Origin: an uncultured Centipeda sp.
GTDB taxonomy: Bacteria; Bacillota; Negativicutes; Selenomonadales; Selenomonadaceae
Reading direction: 5' to 3'
Assembly: GCA_937925565.1 (NCBI GenBank)
Contig: CALALM010000021.1
Span: 1-10,726 of the forward strand
DNA length: 10,726 nucleotides
The position numbers and the translations under genes are program-made. Positions 1-7,519 of this stretch are shown here, piece after piece. The notes under the pieces are model-generated. The model was not told the origin of the DNA and did not search any database. It saw nothing but the letters and a program-made list of their open reading frames with translations. Each line of letters opens with the position of its first letter. Positions within the stretch are counted from its first letter, which is position 1.

Positions 1-213
1 ATCGGTGCGGGGCATGTGCATCCCGCACATGACTACGTGCTGAAGTGCTCGCACACGTTCAACCTGCTCGACGCGCGCGGTGCGATCAGCGTTTCGCAGC
101 GGACGGCATTCATCGGTCGCGTCCGCAAACTCGCGCGTCTCTGTGCGGAGGCATATCTCGCACAGCGCGAGGCACTTGGCTATCCAATGCTGAAGAAGGA
201 GGGGAAGGCATGA
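1..213 (+). CDS. glyQ: glycyl-tRNA synthetase alpha subunit, C-terminal end (partial)
   Basis: This is the last 70 codons of the alpha subunit of the alpha2-beta2 type bacterial glycyl-tRNA synthetase, which charges tRNA-Gly in the cytoplasm. The frame is open from base 1 (beginning [18 protein letters not shown]) and the 5' part lies outside the window. Recognition rests on the C-terminal block [20 protein letters not shown] followed by R..FIGRVR.LAR.CAEAYL.QRE..GYP, which is characteristic of GlyQ. The stop TGA (211-213) overlaps the ATG of the following glyS gene in an ATGA junction, so the two subunits are translationally coupled, as fits a stoichiometric complex. The GTG at base 16 is an internal valine and not a start. 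Identity is close to certain because the beta subunit follows directly. Confidence 0.96.
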   Translation: MGAGHVHPAHDYVLKCSHTFNLLDARGAISVSQRTAFIGRVRKLARLCAEAYLAQREALGYPMLKKEGKA

Positions 214-2261
214 GTAAGGATCTGCTGCTTGAGATTGGGACGGAGGAAGTTCCGGCGCACGTTATGCCTCGCATGCTCTCCGACTTGGCGTGTCTGGCGG
301 GGGATATGCTCACAGAGCACCGACTTGCCTACGAGAGCCTGCGCACAATCGGCACGCCGCGCCGCACGGCGCTCATCGTTACGGGGCTTGCCGAGCGGCA
401 GAAGGATGTCAGCACGGAGACACGCGGTCCATCGGTCGCCATCGCCTATGATGCGGAAGGGAATCCGACGAAGGCGGGTGCGGGCTTTGCGCGCGGGCAG
501 GGCATTGATCCCTCTGCACTGATTCAGCGCGATGGCTATGTCTATGCCTCCGTGCACGAGAAAGGTGCAGAGACGCGGCAGATCCTGACGGAACTCCTGC
601 CCGAACTCATCCGTGCGATTCCGCTGCCGAACAGCATGCGCTGGGGTGATCTGGATTTCCGCTTCATCCGTCCGATCCGCTGGATTGTTGCGCTCTACGG
701 GACAGAGGTCGTGCCCTTTACACTTGCAAATGTCACGAGCGGGAACACGTCACGCGGACATCGTACGCTTTCCCCGCAGGATTTTGTCATCTCCTCGCCC
801 GCAGACTACGAGTCGGCATGTGAGAAAGCATATATCATCGCGGATCCCGAGCGTCGCCGCGCCATGATCTGTGAACAGATCGCTGCGGTTGCAAAGTCGT
901 GCGGCGGAACGGCGGAGATCACGCCCGATCTTCTCGAGGAGGTGCTCTACCTCGTCGAGTACCCGACGGCACTCAGCGGATCGTTTGAGGAGAAATATCT
1001 TGCACTGCCCGCCGAGGCGGTCATTACGCCCATGCGTGACCATCAGCGCTACTTCCCCGTCAAGGCGGCGGACGGCAGTCTTTTGCCCGTATTCATCACC
1101 GTGCGCAACGGCGGCAGAGCACATCTGGATGTGGTCGCACACGGCAATGAGCGCGTCCTGCGCGCACGGCTTGCGGACGCACAGTTCTTTTTCGACGAGG
1201 ATCGCAAGAAATCTCTCGCAGAGCACCGTGAGAAGTTGAAGACCGTCGTGTTCCAGCAGGGGCTTGGCTCGATGTACGAAAAGACCGAGCGTCTGATGGA
1301 GCTCGTCACGGCAATTGTCGAGGACCTTGCGCCCGATGCAGCGGTATATGAGGCGATGGAAAAGGATGCGCGCCGCGCGGCAGAACTGTCGAAGGCGGAT
1401 CTCGTGACGGGTATGGTCACGGAGTTCACGGAGCTGCAGGGGATCATGGGGCGCGAATATGCCCTTCTCGATGGCGAGAAGCCGGAGGTTGCGTACGCGA
1501 TTGACGAGCAGTATATGCCGCGCTTCGCGGGCGACGAACTCCCGAAGAGCGACCTCGGCTTCGCGCTCAGCGTTGCGGACAAGATCGACAATATTGTCGG
1601 CACATTCAGCCAAGGAAGGATTCCGACCGGATCACAGGATCCCTTTGCCCTGCGTCGTCAGGCACTCGGGCTTGTGCTCATGCTGATTGAGCGTGAGAGC
1701 GGGCTGCTGCTCTCCGATCTCGTCGAGGAGGCATCCGATCTCTATGGTCTTGATGTATCTCTGTGTCAGAAAATGCAGGTCTATGTTGCAGATTTTATCC
1801 GTCTGCGTTTGAAGAATGTGCTCACAGAGCGTGGCGTTCGCTACGATGTGCAGGAGGCAGTGCTCGTAGATGTGGACTTCGTTGCGGGCGTACCCGTGCG
1901 TGCAGCCTATGTGGAGCGTCTGCTTGCATCGGACGACGCGGACGCGCTCGTGCAGTCCTTCGTCCGTGTCGGTAACATCGCACGCATGACAGAGACCGGG
2001 ATTGTCGATCCTGCACTTTTTCAGGCGGCAGAGGAGGGGGCGCTCCACTCCGCATACGAGCGTGCAGTCGCGGCACGTGCTACGGGAGCGGATACACTTG
2101 CGGCGGAGCAGGCACTCGCCCGCGCGATCGACGCGTTCTTTGATGCAGTCATGGTCATGGACAAGGACACGCATATCAAGAACAATCGTCTGACGCTACT
2201 CAAGGTGATTGACAACTATCTGCTGTGGACCGCAGATTACAGCAAGATCGTATTGAATTGA
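210..2261 (+). CDS. glyS: glycyl-tRNA synthetase beta subunit
   Basis: This is the complete 683-residue beta subunit of tetrameric glycyl-tRNA synthetase, of usual family length (about 690). It supplies tRNA recognition to the complex. The N-terminus carries the family hallmark [18 protein letters not shown] (residues 5-22). An HD-like central domain contains [23 protein letters not shown] (388-414), followed by [12 protein letters not shown] (477-488). The C-terminal DALR-type anticodon-binding region ends with [10 protein letters not shown]....NNRLTLL (from 643). I chose the ATG at 210 because AAGGAGGGG (196-204) sits just upstream, it overlaps the glyQ stop as ATGA, and the family hallmark follows at once. 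The open frame extends back to an ATG at 45, but that would lie wholly inside glyQ. Transcription probably ends at the hairpin 28 bases downstream. No missing motif or frameshift is seen. Confidence 0.98.
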   Translation: MSKDLLLEIGTEEVPAHVMPRMLSDLACLAGDMLTEHRLAYESLRTIGTPRRTALIVTGLAERQKDVSTETRGPSVAIAYDAEGNPTKAGAGFARGQGIDPSALIQRDGYVYASVHEKGAETRQILTELLPELIRAIPLPNSMRWGDLDFRFIRPIRWIVALYGTEVVPFTLANVTSGNTSRGHRTLSPQDFVISSPADYESACEKAYIIADPERRRAMICEQIAAVAKSCGGTAEITPDLLEEVLYLVEYPTALSGSFEEKYLALPAEAVITPMRDHQRYFPVKAADGSLLPVFITVRNGGRAHLDVVAHGNERVLRARLADAQFFFDEDRKKSLAEHREKLKTVVFQQGLGSMYEKTERLMELVTAIVEDLAPDAAVYEAMEKDARRAAELSKADLVTGMVTEFTELQGIMGREYALLDGEKPEVAYAIDEQYMPRFAGDELPKSDLGFALSVADKIDNIVGTFSQGRIPTGSQDPFALRRQALGLVLMLIERESGLLLSDLVEEASDLYGLDVSLCQKMQVYVADFIRLRLKNVLTERGVRYDVQEAVLVDVDFVAGVPVRAAYVERLLASDDADALVQSFVRVGNIARMTETGIVDPALFQAAEEGALHSAYERAVAARATGADTLAAEQALARAIDAFFDAVMVMDKDTHIKNNRLTLLKVIDNYLLWTADYSKIVLN

Positions 2262-2289
2262 CCGTGATACGTTGAAGTAAGACACAATG

Positions 2290-2349
2290 GTGGAACTGTG
2301 GCACGATTTCAAATTTGAATTTCGTGGCGCGTTCCACTGTTTTTCTTTT
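2290..2349 (+). terminator. rho-independent terminator of glyQS
   Basis: The outer stem GTGGAAC (2290-2296) pairs with GTTCCAC (2331-2337). A second stem CACGA (2302-2306) pairs with TCGTG (2322-2326) after a small internal loop, and the apex holds the perfect palindrome TTCAAATTTGAA (2308-2319). The hairpin is followed by the T-rich run TGTTTTTCTTTT (2338-2349). There is no matching T-run on the other strand, so it looks one-directional. It lies just before the promoter of the iron operon and separates the housekeeping and iron transcripts. Confidence 0.85.
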
Positions 2350-2355
2350 GACCTC

Positions 2356-2384
2356 TAGTCAAAACAATAACTTTATGCTATTAT
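2356..2384 (+). promoter_or_regulatory. probable sigma-A promoter of the iron-uptake operon (extended -10)
   Basis: The extended -10 element TGC-TATTAT (2376-2384) lies 17 bases after a weak -35 hexamer TAGTCA (2356-2361). This predicts a transcript start near 2390-2391, just ahead of a Fur-type inverted repeat. A TTGACC at 2348-2353 is a better -35 by sequence, but it is 25 bases from TATTAT and 20 from the alternative TATGCT, so it fits poorly. The placement after the glyS terminator and before tonB supports promoter function. The exact hexamers are an inference. Confidence 0.65.
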
Positions 2385-2396
2385 GGGCGAGTTAAA

Positions 2397-2415
2397 AATG
2401 ATACGTTTTATCATT
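2397..2415 (+). promoter_or_regulatory. Fur-family operator (19-bp inverted repeat)
   Basis: AATGATA (2397-2403) and TATCATT (2409-2415) form a perfect 7-5-7 inverted repeat. The central 15 bases, TGATA-CGTTT-TATCA, match the classical Gram-positive Fur 7-1-7 box (TGATAAT-N-ATTATCA) at 12 of its 14 defined positions, including all ten outer ones. The site starts about 6 bases after the predicted transcript start, where a bound repressor would block the polymerase. Its position ahead of tonB, a receptor and an iron-chelate ABC transporter makes iron-dependent Fur repression the natural reading. PerR boxes look similar and cannot be excluded by sequence alone. Confidence 0.8.
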
Positions 2416-2430
2416 GGGGGACAATTTTGT

Positions 2431-2445
2431 TGGGGTGATCAATTG
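2431..2445 (+). promoter_or_regulatory. ribosome-binding site deciding a TTG start for tonB
   Basis: TGGGGTGATC (2431-2440) complements the 16S 3' end over GGGTGATC, lacking only the A of the full GGAGGTGATC. It lies two bases before the TTG at 2443, which is about 7 bases after the core of the site and so near-ideal. No comparable site precedes the ATGs at 2383 or 2398. This supports a TTG start and a 5' leader of about 52 bases containing the Fur box. Confidence 0.65.
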
Positions 2446-3132
2446 GATGTTACGGTAAAGGAAAAGTACCTGTCATGGGGGGCCTCGTTCGGGATTCACT
2501 TCTGTATCATCGCGGTGGCTGCTGCGATGGGACTTTTTTCGATGGCAACGGAGACGGAGAAGCGGCCGATCGACGTTGTGATCTATGATGCGTCCGCGCC
2601 GGAGAGCGCACCGGCCCCTGCGGCGGAGGCCGCTCCGCCGATGCCGAGCATCGACGATATCCCGATCGAACCGCCGAAAAAGGAAGAGACGCAGCAGCCG
2701 CAGGAACAGCCGAAAGAAACGCCCAAGGCAACCACGACGAATACGAGTGCGGCACCAAGCACGTCAGAGGGGGCAGGTGAGTCACGGAGTGCGGCACCTT
2801 CTGAAAGTACCGGTACGGGCAGCGGCGAGGATACGGGACGTGATGCGGCAGCTGCGCAGCGTCCGCGTACGCCGCCGAAGTTGCTCTCGGGTTCCGCTCC
2901 AGTCTATCCGAAGGAGCTCGAAAAGAGGGGCGTCACGGGTACGGTCGGACTTGCCATCGTGGTCGGACCTGACGGCGGTGTGCAGAGCGTCGATGTATCG
3001 AGTTCCTCAGGGCAGCCCGAGCTAGATCAGGCGGCGATTGCGGCGGCGTATACGTATCGCTTCGAGCCTGCGCGCAACATCTACGACGAACCGGTCGCAT
3101 GCCGGGTCAACCGCTCGTTTTCCTTCTCATAG
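2443..3132 (+). CDS. tonB: TonB family energy-transducing protein
   Basis: This encodes a 229-residue inner-membrane protein that passes proton-motive energy from an ExbB/ExbD motor to outer-membrane receptors. A short cytoplasmic tail leads into one membrane helix (about residues 13-34) carrying S15-FGI-H19, the SxxxH pattern that TonB needs to couple to ExbB/D. Next comes a Pro/Ala/Glu-rich periplasmic spacer (about 51-145, with PAPAAEAAPPMP and PPKKEETQQPQEQP) and the C-terminal TonB domain (about 146-229: SAPVYPKELEKRGVTGTV, DG.V..V.V.SSSG...LD.AAI, YRFEPA). I prefer the TTG at 2443. GGGGTGATC (2432-2440) is an almost complete Shine-Dalgarno match at the right distance, whereas the ATGs at 2383 and 2398 fall in the -10 element and in the Fur box. 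With the 2398 start the protein would be 244 residues. ExbB and ExbD are not in this window. Confidence 0.9.
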   Translation: MDVTVKEKYLSWGASFGIHFCIIAVAAAMGLFSMATETEKRPIDVVIYDASAPESAPAPAAEAAPPMPSIDDIPIEPPKKEETQQPQEQPKETPKATTTNTSAAPSTSEGAGESRSAAPSESTGTGSGEDTGRDAAAAQRPRTPPKLLSGSAPVYPKELEKRGVTGTVGLAIVVGPDGGVQSVDVSSSSGQPELDQAAIAAAYTYRFEPARNIYDEPVACRVNRSFSFS

Positions 3133-3178
3133 GAACGGGCAAAAGGAATGGGAAATGGAATTATATGGAGGTTACTAA

Positions 3179-5401
3179 GTGAAATACGAGTCCACGAAGC
3201 TGAAGCAGAGCATCCGCATTGCCCTTACAGCAACTACGCTGACACTGCCGATGACGGCATTCGCCGCCGAGAGCGGGGAGCATGATGTCTACGACCTCGA
3301 TACGGTCGAGATCGTCGGACAGCGCCCCGTCTCACAGCCCGCTCAGACGGTGGAAGAGCCGGCGGAGACACCGAACGTCTATGCGGGCGGGCAGATCGCT
3401 CGGCAGAGCACACTTGGGGTTCTTGGCACGCGCGACTTTATGGATGTGCCGTTCAACGTCACATCGTTCAACAACAGGATGATCGAGAATCAGCAGGCGA
3501 GTTCTGTCGTCGATATCATTGTCAACGATCCGTCCGTTGCCGATCTGACGCTCTCATCCGTCTCACAGGCGTGGATGATCCGCGGATTCAAGGCACAGCA
3601 GCAGGATACACAGCTCAACGGTCTTTATGGCGTTGCGCCGCGCTTCTACGGCGGAACCGAGTATGTGGATCGCGTTGAGGTCATGAAGGGGGTCAGCGCA
3701 CTTCTCAATGGCATGGCACCGAACGGCTCCCTCGGCGGCACAATCAACTTCATCCCGAAGCGTGCAGGCGCGGAACCGAAGACAAGCGTCACGGTCTCCT
3801 ACGGCAATAAGAGCCAGTTCGGACAGAATATTGATATCAGCCGCCGCTCGGATGACAGGAAGCTCGGGATTCGCATGAATTTCTACCACAACAATGGGGG
3901 CGCATCGTTCCGCGACGAGCGTGTGAAGACGCACTCCGGCTTTATCTCCCTCGACTATGCTGCGGATCGGAGCCGTACGACGTTTGACTTCGGCGCGATC
4001 AGCAACCGCGTTGAGAACGCACAGTATCGCCTGCAGATTGCTCCCGGTATTATCAATCAGCTTGGCGGCAAGGCGCCGCATGTGGATCCGAATGCGAAAT
4101 TCGGTGCGCCCGGCACCTTCCGTCAGATTCGTGAGCGCTTCGGTATGCTGCGCACGGAATATGACATCGACAAGAATCTGACGGGCTATGCCGCGCTCGG
4201 TATGCGCATCACAAATCAGGATACGCTGAATAATGAGTTCCTGATGCAGCAGGTTGATGGCAGGTCGCGCATTACGCATCGCTATAACAATCAGATCAAC
4301 AAGTCCATCTCGGGCGAGGTCGGACTCAAGGCAAAGGTCGATACGAAGGGCGTTGACCACGAATTGACCATTGCGGCAAGCCTGATGCACTATAAGCGCT
4401 ATATGTTCCAGAACCAGTTTGGAAACGGTGCTCGCTATTTCACGAATATGTATGCCCCCCAGTGGAGGGATCTCAGCGCGCATCTTGGTTCGTATACGAA
4501 GCGCACGCCGCTGAATGACTCCGAGACGCTGCGCAGCATCGCCCTCTCCGATGTGATGACGACGAATGATGGGCGCTGGACGTTCGTTGTTGGCGGTCGC
4601 TATCAGCAGATCACAATCAAGAATTATCCCAATCCCCGATCCGGAAACGGGCGGCAGACGACGTACTCCGAGTATGAGGAGGCAAAATTCTCGCCCGCAT
4701 TTGCCCTTGTACATAAGCTGAACAAACAGGTCTCGCTCTATGCGAACTATATTCAGGGACTCAAGGATGGGGACGAGGCAAGCACTTCCGCAGCCAATGC
4801 CGGAGAGAAGATGAAGCCGTTTGTCGCAAAGCAGTATGAGGTCGGCGCGAAATTTGACTTTGACAAAATTGCAACGACACTGAGCTTTTTCTCGATCAAG
4901 ACACCGGCGATGCTGCTTGATCCTGTGACGAATCTGGATGAGGCGAGCGGTGAGGTGCGCAATCGCGGCATCGAGTGGATGTTCTTCGGCGAGCCGAAGA
5001 AGGGAACGCGCCTGACGGGCGGTATGACATGGCTGAACGCGACGTATCAGAAGACCGCAGGCGGCGCATATGACGGCAACATACAGGAGGGAACCCCGCG
5101 CTATACGGCAGTGCTCGGCGTGGAGCAGGATATCCACGGCGTTCCTGGGCTGACGTTCTCGACACATATGACCTATAACTCCTCCACCTATGCCGACCAG
5201 GCGAATACCCTTCGTGTATCGCCGTGGATGCGCTGGGATCTCGGGGCACGCTATCGCTTCAACGCCGGTGATACACCTGTGACCGTGCGTGCGGATGTGT
5301 ATAACATCTTCAACAAGAACTACTGGCGTGCACTTGACCGCAACGCTGTATTCCTTGGAGCAGGGCGCACGTACATGCTCTCCGTGACGGCGGATTTCTA
5401 A
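3179..5401 (+). CDS. TonB-dependent outer-membrane siderophore receptor
   Basis: This is a complete 740-residue TonB-dependent receptor. A Sec signal peptide (residues 1 to about 30, ending LPMTAFAA) precedes a TonB-box-like stretch DTVEIVG (41-47). The plug domain (about 70-197) includes VPFNVTSFNNRMI, VNDPSV, MIRGF and DRVEVMKGVSALLNG..PNGSLGGTINFIPKRA (164-196), the pattern of the ferric-siderophore receptor branch (FhuA/FhuE/FpvA-like). The rest is a 22-strand barrel containing YANYIQGLKDG, then YNIFNKNYW near the end and a terminal aromatic F740 needed for barrel assembly. The start is GTG at 3179, preceded by GGAGGT (3167-3172). It lies 46 bases after tonB with no terminator between them, so it is co-transcribed and presumably Fur-regulated. 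Which chelate it binds cannot be read from sequence. The absence of the haem receptor FRAP/NPNL motifs argues against haem. Confidence 0.94.
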   Translation: MKYESTKLKQSIRIALTATTLTLPMTAFAAESGEHDVYDLDTVEIVGQRPVSQPAQTVEEPAETPNVYAGGQIARQSTLGVLGTRDFMDVPFNVTSFNNRMIENQQASSVVDIIVNDPSVADLTLSSVSQAWMIRGFKAQQQDTQLNGLYGVAPRFYGGTEYVDRVEVMKGVSALLNGMAPNGSLGGTINFIPKRAGAEPKTSVTVSYGNKSQFGQNIDISRRSDDRKLGIRMNFYHNNGGASFRDERVKTHSGFISLDYAADRSRTTFDFGAISNRVENAQYRLQIAPGIINQLGGKAPHVDPNAKFGAPGTFRQIRERFGMLRTEYDIDKNLTGYAALGMRITNQDTLNNEFLMQQVDGRSRITHRYNNQINKSISGEVGLKAKVDTKGVDHELTIAASLMHYKRYMFQNQFGNGARYFTNMYAPQWRDLSAHLGSYTKRTPLNDSETLRSIALSDVMTTNDGRWTFVVGGRYQQITIKNYPNPRSGNGRQTTYSEYEEAKFSPAFALVHKLNKQVSLYANYIQGLKDGDEASTSAANAGEKMKPFVAKQYEVGAKFDFDKIATTLSFFSIKTPAMLLDPVTNLDEASGEVRNRGIEWMFFGEPKKGTRLTGGMTWLNATYQKTAGGAYDGNIQEGTPRYTAVLGVEQDIHGVPGLTFSTHMTYNSSTYADQANTLRVSPWMRWDLGARYRFNAGDTPVTVRADVYNIFNKNYWRALDRNAVFLGAGRTYMLSVTADF

Positions 5402-5422
5402 TTATTTTATTTCGTGTTTATG

Positions 5423-5456
5423 ACCGGCTCGCGCTTTGCGGCGTGAGCCGGTTTTT
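5423..5456 (+). terminator. intra-operon hairpin terminator, probably partial
   Basis: ACCGGCTCGCGC (5423-5434) pairs with GCGTGAGCCGGT (5441-5452) as a 12-bp GC-rich stem with one G-T wobble and a 6-base loop. It runs into TTTTT (5452-5456). This has the classical form of a rho-independent terminator for the tonB-receptor transcript. Only 17 bases separate it from the next start codon and they hold the ribosome-binding site but no promoter, so the transporter genes most likely depend on read-through. Confidence 0.88.
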
Positions 5457-5473
5457 CGCAAGAAAGAGGTACT

Positions 5474-6499
5474 ATGGAAGGAAATACGGCTGCGCAGGAG
5501 CAGGGCAGGGGATTGCCGCAAGTGACAATCTGTTTCGTGCTCTGCATCGCGCTCGCGGGGGCGGCACTCCTCTCCCTCCGGATCGGTGCGCAGGACATCA
5601 GTGTCGCGACGATCCTTCGCTCATTCACGGAATATGATGCGGAGAACGTGCAGGAGATGATCGTGCAGACACTGCGCTTCCCACGCCTTCTGGCGGCACT
5701 CACCTGCGGCGCGAGCTTTGCCGTGGCGGGAGCGATCATGCAGGGCGTGACGAACAATCCGATGGCAAGCCCGTCAATCCTCGGCATCAGTGCCGGCTCG
5801 GGCTTCGGACTGGCGCTTGCGATGATTCTCTTCCCGCAGGGGAGCCTTGGGCTTTCCCTCGTCTTTTCGTTTGTGGGCGCGGCAGTTGCGACACTTGCGA
5901 TTTTCCTGCTTGCGCAGGCAAAGGGGGCAGGGCGCGGAGCGGTGTTTCTCGCGCTCGCAGGCACGGCGATCGGCGCAGTGTTCAGCGCGGTAACACAGGC
6001 GATGACCGTCTACTTCGAGGTGGCGCAGGATATGTCCTACTGGACGGCGGGCGGCATCAGCGGCGTACGCATGGAACAGGCGGTCTTCATCCTGCCGTGG
6101 ACGCTCATGGGGCTGCTCATGGCGATGGGAATTGCGCGCTCGGTGACACTCCTCTCCTTCGGGGAAGAGGTTGCGATCGGGCTTGGGAGCAAGATTCACC
6201 GCATCCGTATTCTCGCGGGAATCACGGTGCTCATTCTCGGCGGCTCGGCGGTTGCGGTCGCGGGACCCGTCGGCTTTGTGGGACTCGTGACGCCACACAT
6301 CGCGCGCAAAATTGTCGGCATCGACTATCGCAAGGTCATCCCGATCTCGGCGCTTCTCGGGGCGCTCCTCGTCGTTGTCGCGGACATTGCGGCGCGGTCG
6401 ATCAACCCGCCGTATGAGACGCCGCTCGGCGCGGTGACGGCACTTGTCGGTGTGCCGTTCTTCCTTTGGCTGATTCGGCGAAAGAGAGGTGCGCAATGA
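5474..6499 (+). CDS. FecCD/BtuC-type iron-chelate ABC permease, first subunit
   Basis: This is a 341-residue polytopic inner-membrane protein of the FecCD (BtuC-like) family, one half of the permease channel of a type II ABC importer for ferric chelates. Family blocks are LRFPRLLAAL..GASFAVAGAIMQG (67-91), NNPMASPSILGISAGSG (94-110), the cytoplasmic coupling region EEVAIGLG (231-238) that contacts the ATPase, GPVGFVGLVTPHIAR (264-278) and ISALLGALLVVVADIAAR (291-308). About nine to ten hydrophobic segments are apparent. The N-terminus before the first helix (1-16) is short and polar. The ATG at 5474 is preceded by AAGAGGT. The stop TGA (6497-6499) overlaps the start of the second permease as ATGA, which implies coupled synthesis of the two subunits. 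Substrate type is inferred from the neighbouring siderophore receptor; cobalamin would be the main alternative. Confidence 0.94.
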   Translation: MEGNTAAQEQGRGLPQVTICFVLCIALAGAALLSLRIGAQDISVATILRSFTEYDAENVQEMIVQTLRFPRLLAALTCGASFAVAGAIMQGVTNNPMASPSILGISAGSGFGLALAMILFPQGSLGLSLVFSFVGAAVATLAIFLLAQAKGAGRGAVFLALAGTAIGAVFSAVTQAMTVYFEVAQDMSYWTAGGISGVRMEQAVFILPWTLMGLLMAMGIARSVTLLSFGEEVAIGLGSKIHRIRILAGITVLILGGSAVAVAGPVGFVGLVTPHIARKIVGIDYRKVIPISALLGALLVVVADIAARSINPPYETPLGAVTALVGVPFFLWLIRRKRGAQ

Positions 6500-7500
6500 A
6501 TCGTCTGCAAAAGCGCTTCTATCTCTACAGCCTCGTGTTCATCGCTCTGCTTGCCCTCATGTTCGTCGCCCACCTCGGCACGGGATTCACGGAGCTCTCA
6601 TACGCCGATCTCGCGCGCATCCTCCTCGGGGGCGGAACGCCGGAGGAGCGTCTGACGGTATTCGACTTTCGCATGGTGCGCTCCGTTCTCGCTGTGTTCG
6701 TCGGTGCGGGACTTGCGGTCGCGGGACTCATATTTCAGACCATCTCGCGCAATGAGCTCGCGAGTCCGGGACTTCTCGGCGTGAACGCGGGCGCGGGATT
6801 TGCCATCCTTCTGCTCGTCTACTTTACGGATGTGGCGGGCACAACGCTCTGGATCCGGCCGCTTGTTGCGACGATCGGGGCGAGCCTCGCGGCGCTCTTC
6901 ATCTACCGCATGAGCTATGAGAAAGGGAAGACGCTCTCCACCTATACACTTGTCCTCATGGGCATCTCGCTCACGGCGGGCATTCATGCGATCGAGATGA
7001 TGCTCATTGTGCGGCTCAGTCAGGAGAAATTCAATCAGGTGAATACGTGGATCATCGGCAGTATCTTTGGCAGCTCATGGGAACATGCGGCGCTGCTCCT
7101 ACCGATCGTCCTTGTACTCGCACTCTTCTTTTATGCGCGGCAGACCGATCTGGATGTGCTCGCGCTCTCGGATGAAACGGCGATTGGGCTCGGCGTGCCG
7201 TTGAACCGCGCGCGGTTCCTCTATCTGATGGCGGCAGTCGCACTCGCGGCGTCCTGTGTCGCCATCGGCGGGAGCATCGGCTTTGTCGGACTGCTCTGCC
7301 CACATATCGCGCGACAGCTCGTCGGTGTGCAGCATGCACGCAGCATCCCCTTGACAGCACTCTTCGGCGCTCTGCTCGTCGTATCGGCGGACTGGGTGGC
7401 GCGCGTCGTGATCGCACCTGATGAGATGCTGCTCGGTATCGTGATTGCGCTCATCGGCGCGCCGTATTTCCTGTTTGTACTCGCGCGAGCGAAGGCATGA
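6496..7500 (+). CDS. FecCD/BtuC-type iron-chelate ABC permease, second subunit
   Basis: This is a 334-residue polytopic membrane protein of the same family as the preceding gene but clearly divergent from it, as in the FecC/FecD and FepD/FepG heterodimers. Matching blocks are FRMVRSVLAVFVGAGLAVAG (58-77), RNELASPGLLGVNAGAG (85-101), coupling motif DETAIGLG (226-233), GSIGFVGLLCPHIARQL (259-275) and IPLTALFGALLVVSADWVAR (284-303). I chose the ATG at 6496 because GAGAGGT (6484-6490) precedes it, it overlaps the previous stop as ATGA, and it gives a short basic tail (MNRLQKR) before the first helix, in keeping with positive-inside topology. An upstream in-frame ATG at 6466 has no ribosome-binding site. 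The two paralogues suggest an asymmetric channel. Confidence 0.94.
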   Translation: MNRLQKRFYLYSLVFIALLALMFVAHLGTGFTELSYADLARILLGGGTPEERLTVFDFRMVRSVLAVFVGAGLAVAGLIFQTISRNELASPGLLGVNAGAGFAILLLVYFTDVAGTTLWIRPLVATIGASLAALFIYRMSYEKGKTLSTYTLVLMGISLTAGIHAIEMMLIVRLSQEKFNQVNTWIIGSIFGSSWEHAALLLPIVLVLALFFYARQTDLDVLALSDETAIGLGVPLNRARFLYLMAAVALAASCVAIGGSIGFVGLLCPHIARQLVGVQHARSIPLTALFGALLVVSADWVARVVIAPDEMLLGIVIALIGAPYFLFVLARAKA

Positions 7501-7519
7501 CCCCGGAGGTGAAACAGCG

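Noticed and set aside
45..209. Upstream extension of glyS to an ATG at 45
   Set aside because: It would overlap most of the glyQ tail, and the GlyS hallmark starts right after the ATG at 210, which has a good ribosome site.
750..1613. Antisense open frame of 287 codons opposite glyS
   Set aside because: It lies wholly within conserved glyS coding sequence and its product is rich in Cys, Arg and His with no recognisable domain.
2361..2385. Possible second Fur box overlapping the -10 region
   Set aside because: The AT-rich bases look Fur-like, but the two halves are not complementary beyond four bases on any centre.
3563..5167. Long antisense open frame (534 codons) opposite the receptor gene
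   Set aside because: It is a codon-bias shadow in GC-rich sequence. The sense strand encodes a complete recognisable receptor, and the antisense product shows no family motif or ribosome site.
3179..5401. Haem or cobalamin receptor instead of a siderophore receptor
   Set aside because: No FRAP/NPNL haem motif is present and the plug pattern (VMKGVSALLNG, GGTINFIPKRA) is that of siderophore receptors. Cobalamin is not strictly excluded, but no cobalamin riboswitch precedes the operon.
6466..6495. Upstream ATG for the second permease
   Set aside because: It has no ribosome site and lies inside the first permease. The ATG at 6496 has a good ribosome site and the ATGA overlap seen elsewhere in the operon.
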